A DNA stretch of 60,352 nt from an uncultured Eggerthella sp. (GTDB taxonomy: Bacteria; Actinomycetota; Coriobacteriia; Coriobacteriales; Eggerthellaceae). The first letter of the stretch is position 1. The number at the start of each line of letters is the position of its first letter. Location: contig UPYK01000013.1 of NCBI GenBank assembly GCA_900538545.1, positions 1 through 60,352 of the forward strand. The letters are read 5' to 3'. Below the pieces are notes generated by a model. That model was given only the letters and a program-made list of their open reading frames with translations, ran no database searches and was not told where the DNA came from. The translations under genes were made by a program, and so were the position numbers. Positions 49,912-57,674 of this stretch are shown one piece after another.

Positions 49912-49988
49912 GTTCGTGAACAGCGCTGAACCATGCAGCTCCTTTATAATGATGCCCAGAGATGCGATCTTTTACAGAAGAGGTATTC

Positions 49989-50486
49989 ATGAAACTCAAT
50001 CCTGAACACATTGAAGAAGTGCTCAAGCTCATCAATCAAGGTCCTTATTTCCGACTTTTGAACATCGACATCCTCTCACTTGAGGAAGGACGTTGCATCG
50101 TTGAAGCCGACATCGAACGCAAGCACATGAACTGCTTCGGCGGCATGCATGGCGGTGTCTACGAGTCCATCATGGACACCGCAGCCTATTGGGCGCTCTA
50201 TGCAGAAATGCCCGAGAACGCTGGCTTCATCACGCTCGACCAGAATACGAACCTCACACGCGCCGTGCAAGAAGGCACGCATGTCCACTGCGAAGGACGT
50301 GTGGTGAAACGCGGGAGCTCAATCTGCATCTGTGAAGCCGAGATGACCGATGAGAAGGGACGCTTGCTAGGGCTTTCCACGTCGAAGGTATTCGTTGCAC
50401 CCAGCTTGCAGCCCATTAGCGCTGCGATCGACGCGCTCGATCCTACGCACAAGCTTCCACCGAAATTTCTTGAAGAATCCTATTAG
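49989..50486 (+). CDS. PaaI-family hotdog-fold thioesterase
   Basis: A 165-residue hotdog-fold protein, probably hydrolysing acyl-CoA thioesters. The active-site motif is MHGGVYESIMDTAAYWAL (HGG plus catalytic Asp), preceded by HMNCFGG and followed by LDQNTNLTRAVQEGTHVHCEG. The ATG at 49989 has AGAGG 5 nt upstream. A TATAAT at 49945-49950 may be its -10, though a -35 is not evident. Its substrate is unknown. The tRNA-Val promoter begins inside its last codons. Confidence 0.88.
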   Translation: MKLNPEHIEEVLKLINQGPYFRLLNIDILSLEEGRCIVEADIERKHMNCFGGMHGGVYESIMDTAAYWALYAEMPENAGFITLDQNTNLTRAVQEGTHVHCEGRVVKRGSSICICEAEMTDEKGRLLGLSTSKVFVAPSLQPISAAIDALDPTHKLPPKFLEESY

Positions 50487-50497
50487 CATGCTAGAAT
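50470..50497 (+). promoter_or_regulatory. Promoter of tRNA-Val
   Basis: TTGAAG, 16 nt, TAGAAT, ending 12 nt before the tRNA 5' end. The -35 is within the 3' end of the thioesterase gene. Confidence 0.65.
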
Positions 50498-50509
50498 AAG
50501 AACTCACAC

Positions 50510-50584
50510 GGACGCTTAGCTCAGCGGGAGAGCATCGCCTTCACACGGCGGGGGTCGCTGGTTCAAACCCAGTAGCGTCCACCA
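50510..50584 (+). tRNA. tRNA-Val (CAC)
   Basis: A 75-nt cloverleaf with encoded CCA. Acceptor GGACGCT pairs with AGCGTCC; the anticodon arm GCCTTCACACGGC gives anticodon CAC; the T loop is GGTTCAAACCC. Confidence 0.96.
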
Positions 50585-50593
50585 TGTATACCA

Positions 50594-50631
50594 GGTCAGC
50601 ATCAGTTTTTGGTGCTGACCTTTTCTTTTTC
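50594..50631 (+). terminator. Terminator of tRNA-Val
   Basis: GGTCAGCA pairs with TGCTGACC (50594-50601 and 50613-50620), followed by TTTTCTTTTTC. It lies between the tRNA and the convergent kinase gene. Confidence 0.85.
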
Positions 50632-50637
50632 TCAGGC

Positions 50638-52173
50638 TTAGCGTTTCAGGGGGAATCGGGCAGAGAAGACCGACCCTTTTCCCAGCTCGCTCTCAACCTC
50701 GATGCTGCCATTGTGATGCTCGACCGCATGCTTCACGATCGCAAGCCCCAAACCGGTACCACCCGTTTCTTTGGAGCGGCTCTTATCGACTCGGTAGAAA
50801 CGCTCGAAGATCTTCTGCTGTTCATCAGGTGAAATGCCAACGCCCGTATCCATGACCCGCACGACTGCCTGCACGAAGTCGATCGGGCGGGCAACATGCG
50901 AACGCGGACCGAAACGCAGCTCGTCTACACCTGCTTCCTTATCGCAACGCTCAAGAACAGCGGGCGTGCTTTCGGTATCGACCGCGACCACCACTTCGCC
51001 ACCAGGCCTGTTATAGCGAATGGCATTGCTCACCAGATTGGTCATGACCTGCTCCATCAATGGCTCGTTGCCATCGATGAGAACGCGCTGCCCGTCCAAC
51101 CCCTCCACACGCAATGAGACCTCATACTTCTCAGCAAGCGGACGCAGGCGTTCAGCCACGTTTTCAGCCAGAGCACGCAGATCGATGCTATCTGAAAGCC
51201 CATCAGGAGAAACGGGCTCGTCCAATCGCGACAAGGCAAGCACATCATCGATCAGAGCGTACATATGCTGCGACTCCTCATGGATGATGCCCGCGAATTT
51301 GACCGTGTCCTCAGCGGGCACCATTCCGGTCGAAAGGAGCTCGGAATACCCCGCTATCACCTGCAAAGGAGTCTTCATCTCATGCGAAACATTTGCCGAG
51401 AACGCACGGCGCATATCCTCTGCGCGCATCAATTCGCGATTTTGCTCACGAAGCTGTTGCTGCTGTTGTTCGATGCGACCGAGCAGAGGGTCCATCTCAA
51501 GATAGCTCGTATGCCCCAGTCCTTCATCGGCATCGAACCCGTTGAGGGGTGCCATGATGCGGCGCGTCAGCAACCGTGAGAAGAACACCACCATGATAAC
51601 GACCACGATCAAGACGATCACGAGCGGAATGATCAGAGAATGCATGAATGAAAATAACGATTCTCGCGTCTCGCTCAAGCGCAACACATCGCCCGAATCA
51701 AGGCGCACCGCCGCATAGATCGTATCGTTCTTGAGCGTTTCAGAATAGCGCGTAACCATGCCTGCGCCAGTTACAAGAGCGCTCTGCACCTCAGGACGAT
51801 CGGCGTGGTTCCCGATCGAAGATGCGCTGTTCTGATCGGGCGCAGTGCTATCGTAGAGGACATCGCCCGATGGCGAGATGAGCGTATAACGGACGGTCTT
51901 GCCCAGTTGATCGCGCAAGACGACTACCTGCTCAAGAGTGCTCATGCTATCAAGCTGGCTCGCGGTCTCGCGCGCAGCACCAAGGATCTTGTCTTCCGCG
52001 TCCTTCTCATAGGAAGCGTGGAAGAGCACACCCATCGCAAGTGCGACCACGGCCACTACCAAGATAGAGAAAGAGAGCACGGTCACGAAGATCGTGGTCG
52101 AAAGCCTTTTCTTATGCGTACCCTGAACACCGATCACACTCTTGACCCCTTTACCCTGCCTAATGCCATGCAC
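50638..52173 (-). CDS. phoR: PhoR-type sensor histidine kinase
   Basis: A 511-residue kinase: first membrane segment about residues 29-50, extracytoplasmic region about 52-175, second segment about 177-198, then a linker/HAMP-like stretch, a HisKA domain with SANVSHEMKTPLQVIAGYSEL, N box MTNLVSNAIRYNRPGG, and G boxes DTGVGISPDEQQKIFERFYR and GTGLGLAIVKHAVEHH. It starts with GTG, supported by AAGGA 6 nt upstream. It lies 48 nt after the regulator and downstream of pstSCAB, consistent with PhoR-like control of phosphate starvation genes, though it lacks an obvious PAS domain. Confidence 0.88.
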   Translation of the reverse strand: MHGIRQGKGVKSVIGVQGTHKKRLSTTIFVTVLSFSILVVAVVALAMGVLFHASYEKDAEDKILGAARETASQLDSMSTLEQVVVLRDQLGKTVRYTLISPSGDVLYDSTAPDQNSASSIGNHADRPEVQSALVTGAGMVTRYSETLKNDTIYAAVRLDSGDVLRLSETRESLFSFMHSLIIPLVIVLIVVVIMVVFFSRLLTRRIMAPLNGFDADEGLGHTSYLEMDPLLGRIEQQQQQLREQNRELMRAEDMRRAFSANVSHEMKTPLQVIAGYSELLSTGMVPAEDTVKFAGIIHEESQHMYALIDDVLALSRLDEPVSPDGLSDSIDLRALAENVAERLRPLAEKYEVSLRVEGLDGQRVLIDGNEPLMEQVMTNLVSNAIRYNRPGGEVVVAVDTESTPAVLERCDKEAGVDELRFGPRSHVARPIDFVQAVVRVMDTGVGISPDEQQKIFERFYRVDKSRSKETGGTGLGLAIVKHAVEHHNGSIEVESELGKGSVFSARFPLKR

Positions 52174-52221
52174 GGAGTTTCCTTCGCGCGATCGTTCTTG
52201 AACAGCATCTCGCTCGATGCA

Positions 52222-52914
52222 TCATGCACGCATGCGGTAACCGATGCCGTGCACGGTCTCGATGTTCTTACCAACACCCGAACATGCTCGGTCGAGCTTT
52301 TGACGCAAGGTCTGAACATGCACATCGACCGTTCGGGAATGCCCTACGAAAGATTCACCCCATACCGTCTCGAAGAGCTGCGCGCGACTCAAGGCATGCC
52401 CCACATGCGCGATCAGCATCCGAAGAAGATCGAATTCCTTTACCGTGAGCTTCACGGGTTCCCCTTGCACCGTGCACGTATGCGCGTCCATATCAAGGTC
52501 GATGCCGTTGCAATGAAGCTCGTTCGGGGTCTTCGTTGCCGCCGTTGGCGCCTGCGCGCGACGATACAGAGCGCGAACACGAGCTACCAGCTCCATCATG
52601 CCGAACGGCTTTGCCAAATAATCATCGGCACCTAACTCGAGCCCTTGCACCTTATCGATCTCGGACCCTTTTGCGGTAAGCATCATGATGGGAAGGTGCT
52701 GGGTTGCCTCGTGGCTGCGCAAGCGACGCAGTATCTCGAGCCCGTCTATACCCGGCAACATGATATCGAGCAGGATCACATCGGGGAGTTGCTGTTCGCA
52801 GGCAGCGAAAAAGGGTCCCGCATCAGGAAAGCCGCGTGTTTCGAAGCCCGCTTGCGAAAGCGTATAGACGGCCAGATCACGAATATTGGCATCATCTTCA
52901 ACATAGTAGATCAT
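52222..52914 (-). CDS. phoB: PhoB/PhoP-type response regulator
   Basis: A 230-residue OmpR-family regulator. Receiver: IYYVEDDANIRDL, phospho-Asp in VILLDIMLPGIDG, MMLTAKGS, DDYLAKPFGM. The DNA-binding domain has VKLTVKEFDLLRMLIAHVG and RTVDVHVQTLRQKLD. The ATG at 52914 lies only 7 nt beyond an extended -10 (TGCTAGAAT), so the mRNA is probably leaderless; the AAGGG next to the ATG is too close for ribosome binding. Pho-box-like repeats upstream suggest autoregulation. Assignment as PhoB rests mostly on linkage to pst. Confidence 0.87.
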   Translation of the reverse strand: MIYYVEDDANIRDLAVYTLSQAGFETRGFPDAGPFFAACEQQLPDVILLDIMLPGIDGLEILRRLRSHEATQHLPIMMLTAKGSEIDKVQGLELGADDYLAKPFGMMELVARVRALYRRAQAPTAATKTPNELHCNGIDLDMDAHTCTVQGEPVKLTVKEFDLLRMLIAHVGHALSRAQLFETVWGESFVGHSRTVDVHVQTLRQKLDRACSGVGKNIETVHGIGYRMRA

Positions 52915-52921
52915 GCCCTTG

Positions 52922-52977
52922 ATTCTAGCATCGGAGCGTGAGTGCGCACCCAAGAGGCGTGTCAAGTTTTTGTAAAG
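52922..52977 (-). promoter_or_regulatory. Leaderless promoter and Pho-box-like repeat of phoB
   Basis: On the minus strand TTTACA (52971-52976), 5 nt, then TTGACA (52960-52965): an 11-bp-period direct repeat matching the TTAACA-like repeats of PhoP sites in Bacillus. An extended -10 TGCTAGAAT (52922-52930) ends 7 nt before the ATG. CTTTACAAAA is shared with the pstS upstream region. Confidence 0.6.
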
Positions 52978-53057
52978 CTTTCTCTACCCCATCTTGTTCC
53001 TTGCTCGTAACGCTGCCGGCTTCATGCCTCCTGGCCAGGAGCTAGCATGATCTCGCG

Positions 53058-53927
53058 TTAACCAAAACGTCCTGCCACGTAATCAGCAGTACGCTGATCG
53101 CGCGGTTCAGTGAAGATCATCTGGGTATCCCCTGCTTCCACCATCTCACCCAACAAGAAGAATGCCGTCTTATCCGAAACGCGCAATGCTTGCAGCATGT
53201 TGTGCGTCACCATGACCACGGTGTAGCGTTCCTTCAAAGTGTCGACCAACTCTTCGATCTTCGCGGTGGAAATAGGGTCGAGCGCACTGGTGGACTCATC
53301 CATCAAGAGCACCTCGGGACGTACCGCAAGCGCGCGAGCGATGCACAAACGCTGTTGTTGACCTCCCGAAAGACCAAGTGCACTCTTCTTGAGGCGATCC
53401 TTCACCTCTCCCCAGAGCGCCGCATCACGCAACGACTGCTCGACGATCTCGTCAAGTTCATCGCGCCGCTTGACGCCATGCGTGCGTGGTCCGAACGCGA
53501 TGTTGTCATAGATGCTCATGGGAAAAGGATTAGGCTGTTGGAAGACCATGCCCACTCGGCGCCTCAGGTCCGTTACTGCGATATCCCGATAGGTATCTTG
53601 CTCGTCAAGCGCCACCAATCCATTGATGTGGCACCCTTCAACAAGATCGTTCATACGATTGAGCGTCTTCAGAAGTGTCGACTTACCGCACCCCGAGGGG
53701 CCGATGAGCGCGGTCACCTGGTTTTGCGGAAAGCTGAGCGAGACATTCTTGAGCGCATGGAAATCGCCATAATGAAGGTCCAGATCGCGAACTTCCATCT
53801 TGACCTGCTCATCTACCTCATATCGTTCAGGTGTTCGCTCATGATCACCCAACGGCTGCTGAAAGGCCTCTTCGCAAGCAAACTCCGAACTCTGTTCAGA
53901 GGATGGTCGATCGATCGATAGATTCAT
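53058..53927 (-). CDS. pstB: Phosphate ABC transporter ATPase PstB
   Basis: A 289-residue ATPase powering high-affinity phosphate import. Walker A is GPSGCGKST, the Q-loop VFQQPNPFPMSIYDNIAFGP is the PstB hallmark, the signature is LSGGQQQRLCIARAL, Walker B LLMDESTSALDPIST and switch VTHNMLQALRVSD. About 40 extra residues, acidic and without similarity, precede the ATPase domain; the ATG at 53927 follows a purine-rich AGAGAG. It is 68 nt after pstA. No phoU lies between it and phoB. Confidence 0.96.
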   Translation of the reverse strand: MNLSIDRPSSEQSSEFACEEAFQQPLGDHERTPERYEVDEQVKMEVRDLDLHYGDFHALKNVSLSFPQNQVTALIGPSGCGKSTLLKTLNRMNDLVEGCHINGLVALDEQDTYRDIAVTDLRRRVGMVFQQPNPFPMSIYDNIAFGPRTHGVKRRDELDEIVEQSLRDAALWGEVKDRLKKSALGLSGGQQQRLCIARALAVRPEVLLMDESTSALDPISTAKIEELVDTLKERYTVVMVTHNMLQALRVSDKTAFFLLGEMVEAGDTQMIFTEPRDQRTADYVAGRFG

Positions 53928-53995
53928 ACGTTTCTCTCTTTCATACGATTCAGCGAAACGACAACAGTAAAGACAGCCGTTTCGCCCTTTAGCTA

Positions 53996-54892
53996 TCACT
54001 TCACGCGCAAGCGCTTCTCGGCCACATTAGCAATCACGTTCAAGAGTGTGACCAGCACCAACAGCACAACAGCAGTGGCGTAAGTCTCATCGATATGCAG
54101 CCCTTCAGAGGCGAGCACATACATGTGGACCGCCAGCGTTCGACAGGAATCGAAGAGCGCGAAGATGCCCTGACCGCCGAAATCGGGAATCTGCGCGATG
54201 GTCCCCGCCGTGAAGAGCAACGCCGCTACCTCACCAACGCAGCGCCCAAGCGCCAGCAGAACGCCGCCCACAATTCCCGGCAGAGCGCTCGGCAGCACGC
54301 ACCGAAAGATCGTGCGGAGATACCCCGCGCCTAGCGCGAACCCACCCGCGCGATAGGAAGCAGGCACCGCGATCAGCGCTTCTTCGGCGGTACGCATGAC
54401 CACTGGCAGGACCATGATGGCAAGCGTGCACGCACCCGAGAGCAAAGAAAGCCCCCAGCCAAGCACCGTGGTGAAGAACAACATGCCGAACAATCCGTAG
54501 ATGATGGAGGGAATGCCTTGCAGCGTTTCGGTAGTAACGCGTACCGCGCGCACGAACCGACTTCCTGGTTTCGCGTATTCCACCAGATAGATCGCCGAAG
54601 AGACCCCGATGGGCACTGCGATTAGAAGCGCGAGCAACGCCATATAGAGCGTGCTTATGAGCGCCGGCATCAACGAGACATTTTCGGAGGTGTAGCTCCA
54701 TTCGAAAAGCGTTGGCGTTAGATGCGGAACGCCATTCACCAAGATGAATCCCACGATACCCAGGAGCACGAGCATCGTGAAGAGCGCACCGGCATAGATC
54801 ACGCCGCGCGCGATCTGGCTTGAAGCATGCGCATGAGAAGAGGAGCTTGGCCCCGTTTTGCGCGCAAGACCGCTTGATGCAAGAGCCTTCAT
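53996..54892 (-). CDS. pstA: Phosphate ABC transporter permease PstA
   Basis: A 298-residue permease with six membrane segments. PALISTLYMALLALLIAVPI, YLVEYAKPGSRFVRAVR, TLQGIPSIIYGLFGMLFF and the cytoplasmic coupling loop MRTAEEALIAVPASYRAGGF are typical of PstA. The N terminus has a ~28-residue Ser/His-rich cytoplasmic extension. It overlaps pstC by 4 nt (ATGA). Confidence 0.95.
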   Translation of the reverse strand: MKALASSGLARKTGPSSSSHAHASSQIARGVIYAGALFTMLVLLGIVGFILVNGVPHLTPTLFEWSYTSENVSLMPALISTLYMALLALLIAVPIGVSSAIYLVEYAKPGSRFVRAVRVTTETLQGIPSIIYGLFGMLFFTTVLGWGLSLLSGACTLAIMVLPVVMRTAEEALIAVPASYRAGGFALGAGYLRTIFRCVLPSALPGIVGGVLLALGRCVGEVAALLFTAGTIAQIPDFGGQGIFALFDSCRTLAVHMYVLASEGLHIDETYATAVVLLVLVTLLNVIANVAEKRLRVK

Positions 54893-55749
54893 GAGCGCTC
54901 ACCCCTCTTCTTCATCGCATTGAAGAGCGTGCTGATCAGCAAGATGAAGACGAACAGCACCACGCCGGTCGCGATCAAGGCACCGCGGTGAAGGTCAGCC
55001 GCATAGCCCATCTCGAGCACGATGTTCGCGGTCATGGTACGCACGCCATCGAAGATCGATGCAGGAATGATCGGCTGATTGCCCGCCACCATCACTACTG
55101 CCATGGTCTCGCCAATCGCGCGACCGATCCCGAGCACCACACCGGCCATGATGCCCGAGATAGCCGCTGGAACGAGCACGCGAAGCACGCTGCGCTCATG
55201 GGTCGCGCCCAACGCGAGCGCACCTTCGTAGTAGGACTGGGGAACCGCATCGAGCGCATTCTTCGCCACCGTGATGACCGTGGGCAAGATCATGATGCCG
55301 AGCAAGATCGAGGCAGCCAAAAGCGAAAGCCCATTGCCTGGTGCGTTCAGGCGAATGAAGGGTACGATGATCATCAGTCCGAAAAAGCCATAGACCACCG
55401 AAGGGATTCCCGCCAGAAGCTCAACGCCAGGCTTCAAGAACGCCGCGACCTTCGCCGAAGCGAACCGCGAGAGGAAGATCGCGGTCAGAAGGCCCGCAGG
55501 AACGCCGAAGATGAGCGCACCCGCCGTTACATAGATGCTTCCGATGATCATAGGGAAGATCCCATAGATATCGTTCGCGGGACGCCACGTGGTACCCAAA
55601 AGGAAATCAGGAATGCCGATCTCGATCATGGCAGGCACGCCATTCGCGAACAAGAAAACGCAGATCAGCCCTACCGCCAAGATGGACAAGGCGGCTGCGA
55701 GTGCGAAAACCACACGCGCAGCCCCTTCTTTCAGAAAAGTCCTGTTCAT
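54889..55749 (-). CDS. pstC: Phosphate ABC transporter permease PstC
   Basis: A 286-residue permease with six membrane segments: FLLGTTWRPANDIYGIFPMI, GSIYVTAGALIFGVPAGLLT, LLAGIPSVVYGFFGLMIIVP and the loop NALDAVPQSYYEGALALGAT. PstC and PstA form the membrane channel. Its ATG directly abuts the pstS stop codon, and its end overlaps pstA. Confidence 0.95.
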   Translation of the reverse strand: MNRTFLKEGAARVVFALAAALSILAVGLICVFLFANGVPAMIEIGIPDFLLGTTWRPANDIYGIFPMIIGSIYVTAGALIFGVPAGLLTAIFLSRFASAKVAAFLKPGVELLAGIPSVVYGFFGLMIIVPFIRLNAPGNGLSLLAASILLGIMILPTVITVAKNALDAVPQSYYEGALALGATHERSVLRVLVPAAISGIMAGVVLGIGRAIGETMAVVMVAGNQPIIPASIFDGVRTMTANIVLEMGYAADLHRGALIATGVVLFVFILLISTLFNAMKKRGERS

Positions 55750-56688
55750 TTATTTCACGTCGCCCCAGCTGGTGATCTTGCCAGAGAAGATCTGCTTGAC
55801 CTGATCGCTCGTGAGACCTTCGATCGCAGACTCGACCGGAACGATCACCGCAATGCCATCGCGAGCGATCGCTTGAGACTGAGCCCCCTTGCCCATCTCG
55901 GAATCCTTGAGCTCGCGCGATGCCATGCCGATGTCGCACGTGCCCTCGATTGCCATGGTCACACCAGTGGTCGAGTCAGACTGCTGAACCTCGATGGTAG
56001 CCTCAGGATTTGCCTGCTCATACGCCTCAGCGAGCTTTTCCATGACCGGGGTTACCGAAGAAGAACCAGCAACGACGATCTTCTCGCTCGTGCCTGTAGG
56101 TGTGTAGCTTGCTGCATCTTCGCTCACGGCAATATAGCCGTTATCCTCAACGATCGTCTGACCTTCCTTCGACATGATGAAGGTGATGAAGTCTTGCGCA
56201 GCAGGCGTGAGCTCATCGGTGGTAACGATGTTGAACGGACGCGCGATCTTGTACGAACCATCCTTCACGTTATCCGCCGTTGCTTCGACGCCATCGATCT
56301 TGAGCGATTTCACACTATCGTCAAGCGAACCGAGCGAGATATAGCCGATCGCTCCAGGATCGCCCTTCACGGAGGTCATCATGACCGACGTAGAATTGGT
56401 GATAGCAGCCGCATCGGTCGTGGTGTCGACCTTGTTGCCCTGGTCGTCCTTTTCTTCCAGCCCGAACAGCTCGATGAAGGCACCGCGCGTACCGCTGCCA
56501 TCCTCGCGCGAATACACCGAGATATCCTCTGTGCTCTGACCTGATCCTTCTTGCTGCTTTTCTCCCGATGAGCAGCCTACCAACCAACCGAGGCTGATTG
56601 CCATGCATGCTGCTACGAGCGTGAGCACGAGTTTGGTTGCAAGCGAGCCCTTCCCTACAAGACTGCGAGCCATTCGTTGTTCTTTCAT
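55750..56688 (-). CDS. pstS: Phosphate-binding lipoprotein PstS
   Basis: A 312-residue periplasmic-binding lipoprotein. The signal peptide ends in GWLVGC, with the lipidated Cys near residue 39. Two PBP-like halves are visible: YSREDGSGTRGAFIELFGL with DPGAIGYISLGSL, and IVVAGSSSVTPVMEKLAEAY with MASRELKDSEMGKG; both Ser-rich loops bind phosphate in the family. The order, with the GSGTRG-containing half before the SSSVTP half, looks reversed relative to common PstS proteins. It starts the pst operon. Confidence 0.92.
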   Translation of the reverse strand: MKEQRMARSLVGKGSLATKLVLTLVAACMAISLGWLVGCSSGEKQQEGSGQSTEDISVYSREDGSGTRGAFIELFGLEEKDDQGNKVDTTTDAAAITNSTSVMMTSVKGDPGAIGYISLGSLDDSVKSLKIDGVEATADNVKDGSYKIARPFNIVTTDELTPAAQDFITFIMSKEGQTIVEDNGYIAVSEDAASYTPTGTSEKIVVAGSSSVTPVMEKLAEAYEQANPEATIEVQQSDSTTGVTMAIEGTCDIGMASRELKDSEMGKGAQSQAIARDGIAVIVPVESAIEGLTSDQVKQIFSGKITSWGDVK

Positions 56689-56772
56689 TGACGTTTCGTC
56701 CTTTCATTTCTTTCTTCAAATTCGTGATAGCAACCATGATGAAGAAGGCAAATCAAGGATTCGTCAGCTAAA

Positions 56773-56790
56773 AGAAAAGCTTTTGTAAAG
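56773..56790 (-). promoter_or_regulatory. Pho-box-like sequence upstream of pstS
   Basis: On the minus strand CTTTACAAAAGCTTTTCT: the first half-site TTTACA and its following bases match the phoB upstream site (CTTTACAAAA-CTT), while the second half-site is degenerate. It lies about 85 nt before the pstS start. Confidence 0.45.
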
Positions 56791-56872
56791 ACTCTCGCGC
56801 AGCATCCGACACGCCCCTCTCAAGGAGCGCTCTCGCGGAATCGCATGATCGAAGCGAGTGCCGTTAGGGAAG

Positions 56873-57670
56873 TTATTTCCTGCCGAATGATCCGAAGGTA
56901 TTCTTGAGCGACTGTTTGAACGTCTGGCGATTCATATCCGCGATGGAAGTGGTGAGTGGAATCGCTTTCGGACACACGCGCACGCAATTCTGCGCATTGC
57001 CGCAGCCCGAAACGCCGTCATCATCCATGATGGCATTCAGGCGAACATCGGCATGCATAGCTCCTGTAGGGTGAGCATTGAACAGGCGCACTTGCGAAAG
57101 CGGTGCTGGCCCCATGAAATTATGCGGCGTATCAGCGAGCTTCGTGTTGGGGCACGCCTCGAAACAACAGCCGCACGTCATGCACTTGGAAAGCTCGTAG
57201 GCCCAATCGCGCGTTTTCTGCGACATGCGCGGACCAGGGCCAAGATCGAACACGCCATCGATGTCGATCCAAGCATGAACGCGCTTGAGATGCTCGAAGA
57301 GCTTCTGGCGATCGACCTTCAGATCGCGCACGAGCGGAAATTTCGTGAGCGGTGCGAGCGTGATGGGCTGTTCGAGCGAATCGATGAGCGTCGAGCATGC
57401 TTGCCGCGCAACGCCGTTGATCAACATCGTGCAAGCTCCGCACACTTCTTCAAGGCACACGCTCTCCCACACCACAGGCGTGGTGGGTGTGCCATCAGCA
57501 AGCACTGGATGCGCACGAATAGCCATGAGCGCCGAGACCACATTCATGTTCGGATGCCATTCGATCTCGAAATCTTCATAGCGGCTTTTTGCCTCGGGGC
57601 TATCCTGCCGCTTGATGTGGAGCTTGATGGTCTTCGTTGATTCTGACTTCACGGGATCATTCGCTTCCAT
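56873..57670 (-). CDS. sdhB: Succinate dehydrogenase/fumarate reductase iron-sulfur subunit
   Basis: A 265-residue iron-sulfur protein. The N-terminal 2Fe-2S domain has SVCLEEVCGACTMLING with a further Cys (QACSTLI); the C-terminal domain has CMTCGCCFEACPN for the 4Fe-4S cluster and CGNAQNCVRVCPKAIP for the 3Fe-4S. It passes electrons between SdhA and the heme subunit. AAGGAGG overlaps the sdhA stop and precedes the ATG at 57670. The sequence resembles the Bacillus/epsilon-proteobacterial class. Confidence 0.95.
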   Translation of the reverse strand: MEANDPVKSESTKTIKLHIKRQDSPEAKSRYEDFEIEWHPNMNVVSALMAIRAHPVLADGTPTTPVVWESVCLEEVCGACTMLINGVARQACSTLIDSLEQPITLAPLTKFPLVRDLKVDRQKLFEHLKRVHAWIDIDGVFDLGPGPRMSQKTRDWAYELSKCMTCGCCFEACPNTKLADTPHNFMGPAPLSQVRLFNAHPTGAMHADVRLNAIMDDDGVSGCGNAQNCVRVCPKAIPLTTSIADMNRQTFKQSLKNTFGSFGRK

Positions 57671-57674
57671 GGCT

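Noticed and set aside
53928..53999. A longer N terminus for PstB
   Set aside because: The extra 24 residues are Cys/Arg-rich, unlike the family, and the ATG at 53927 has a better upstream purine tract.
54988..56544. A 518-codon plus-strand frame opposite pstC and pstS
   Set aside because: Arg/His/Asp-rich composition typical of antisense frames; the opposite strand encodes well-conserved Pst proteins.
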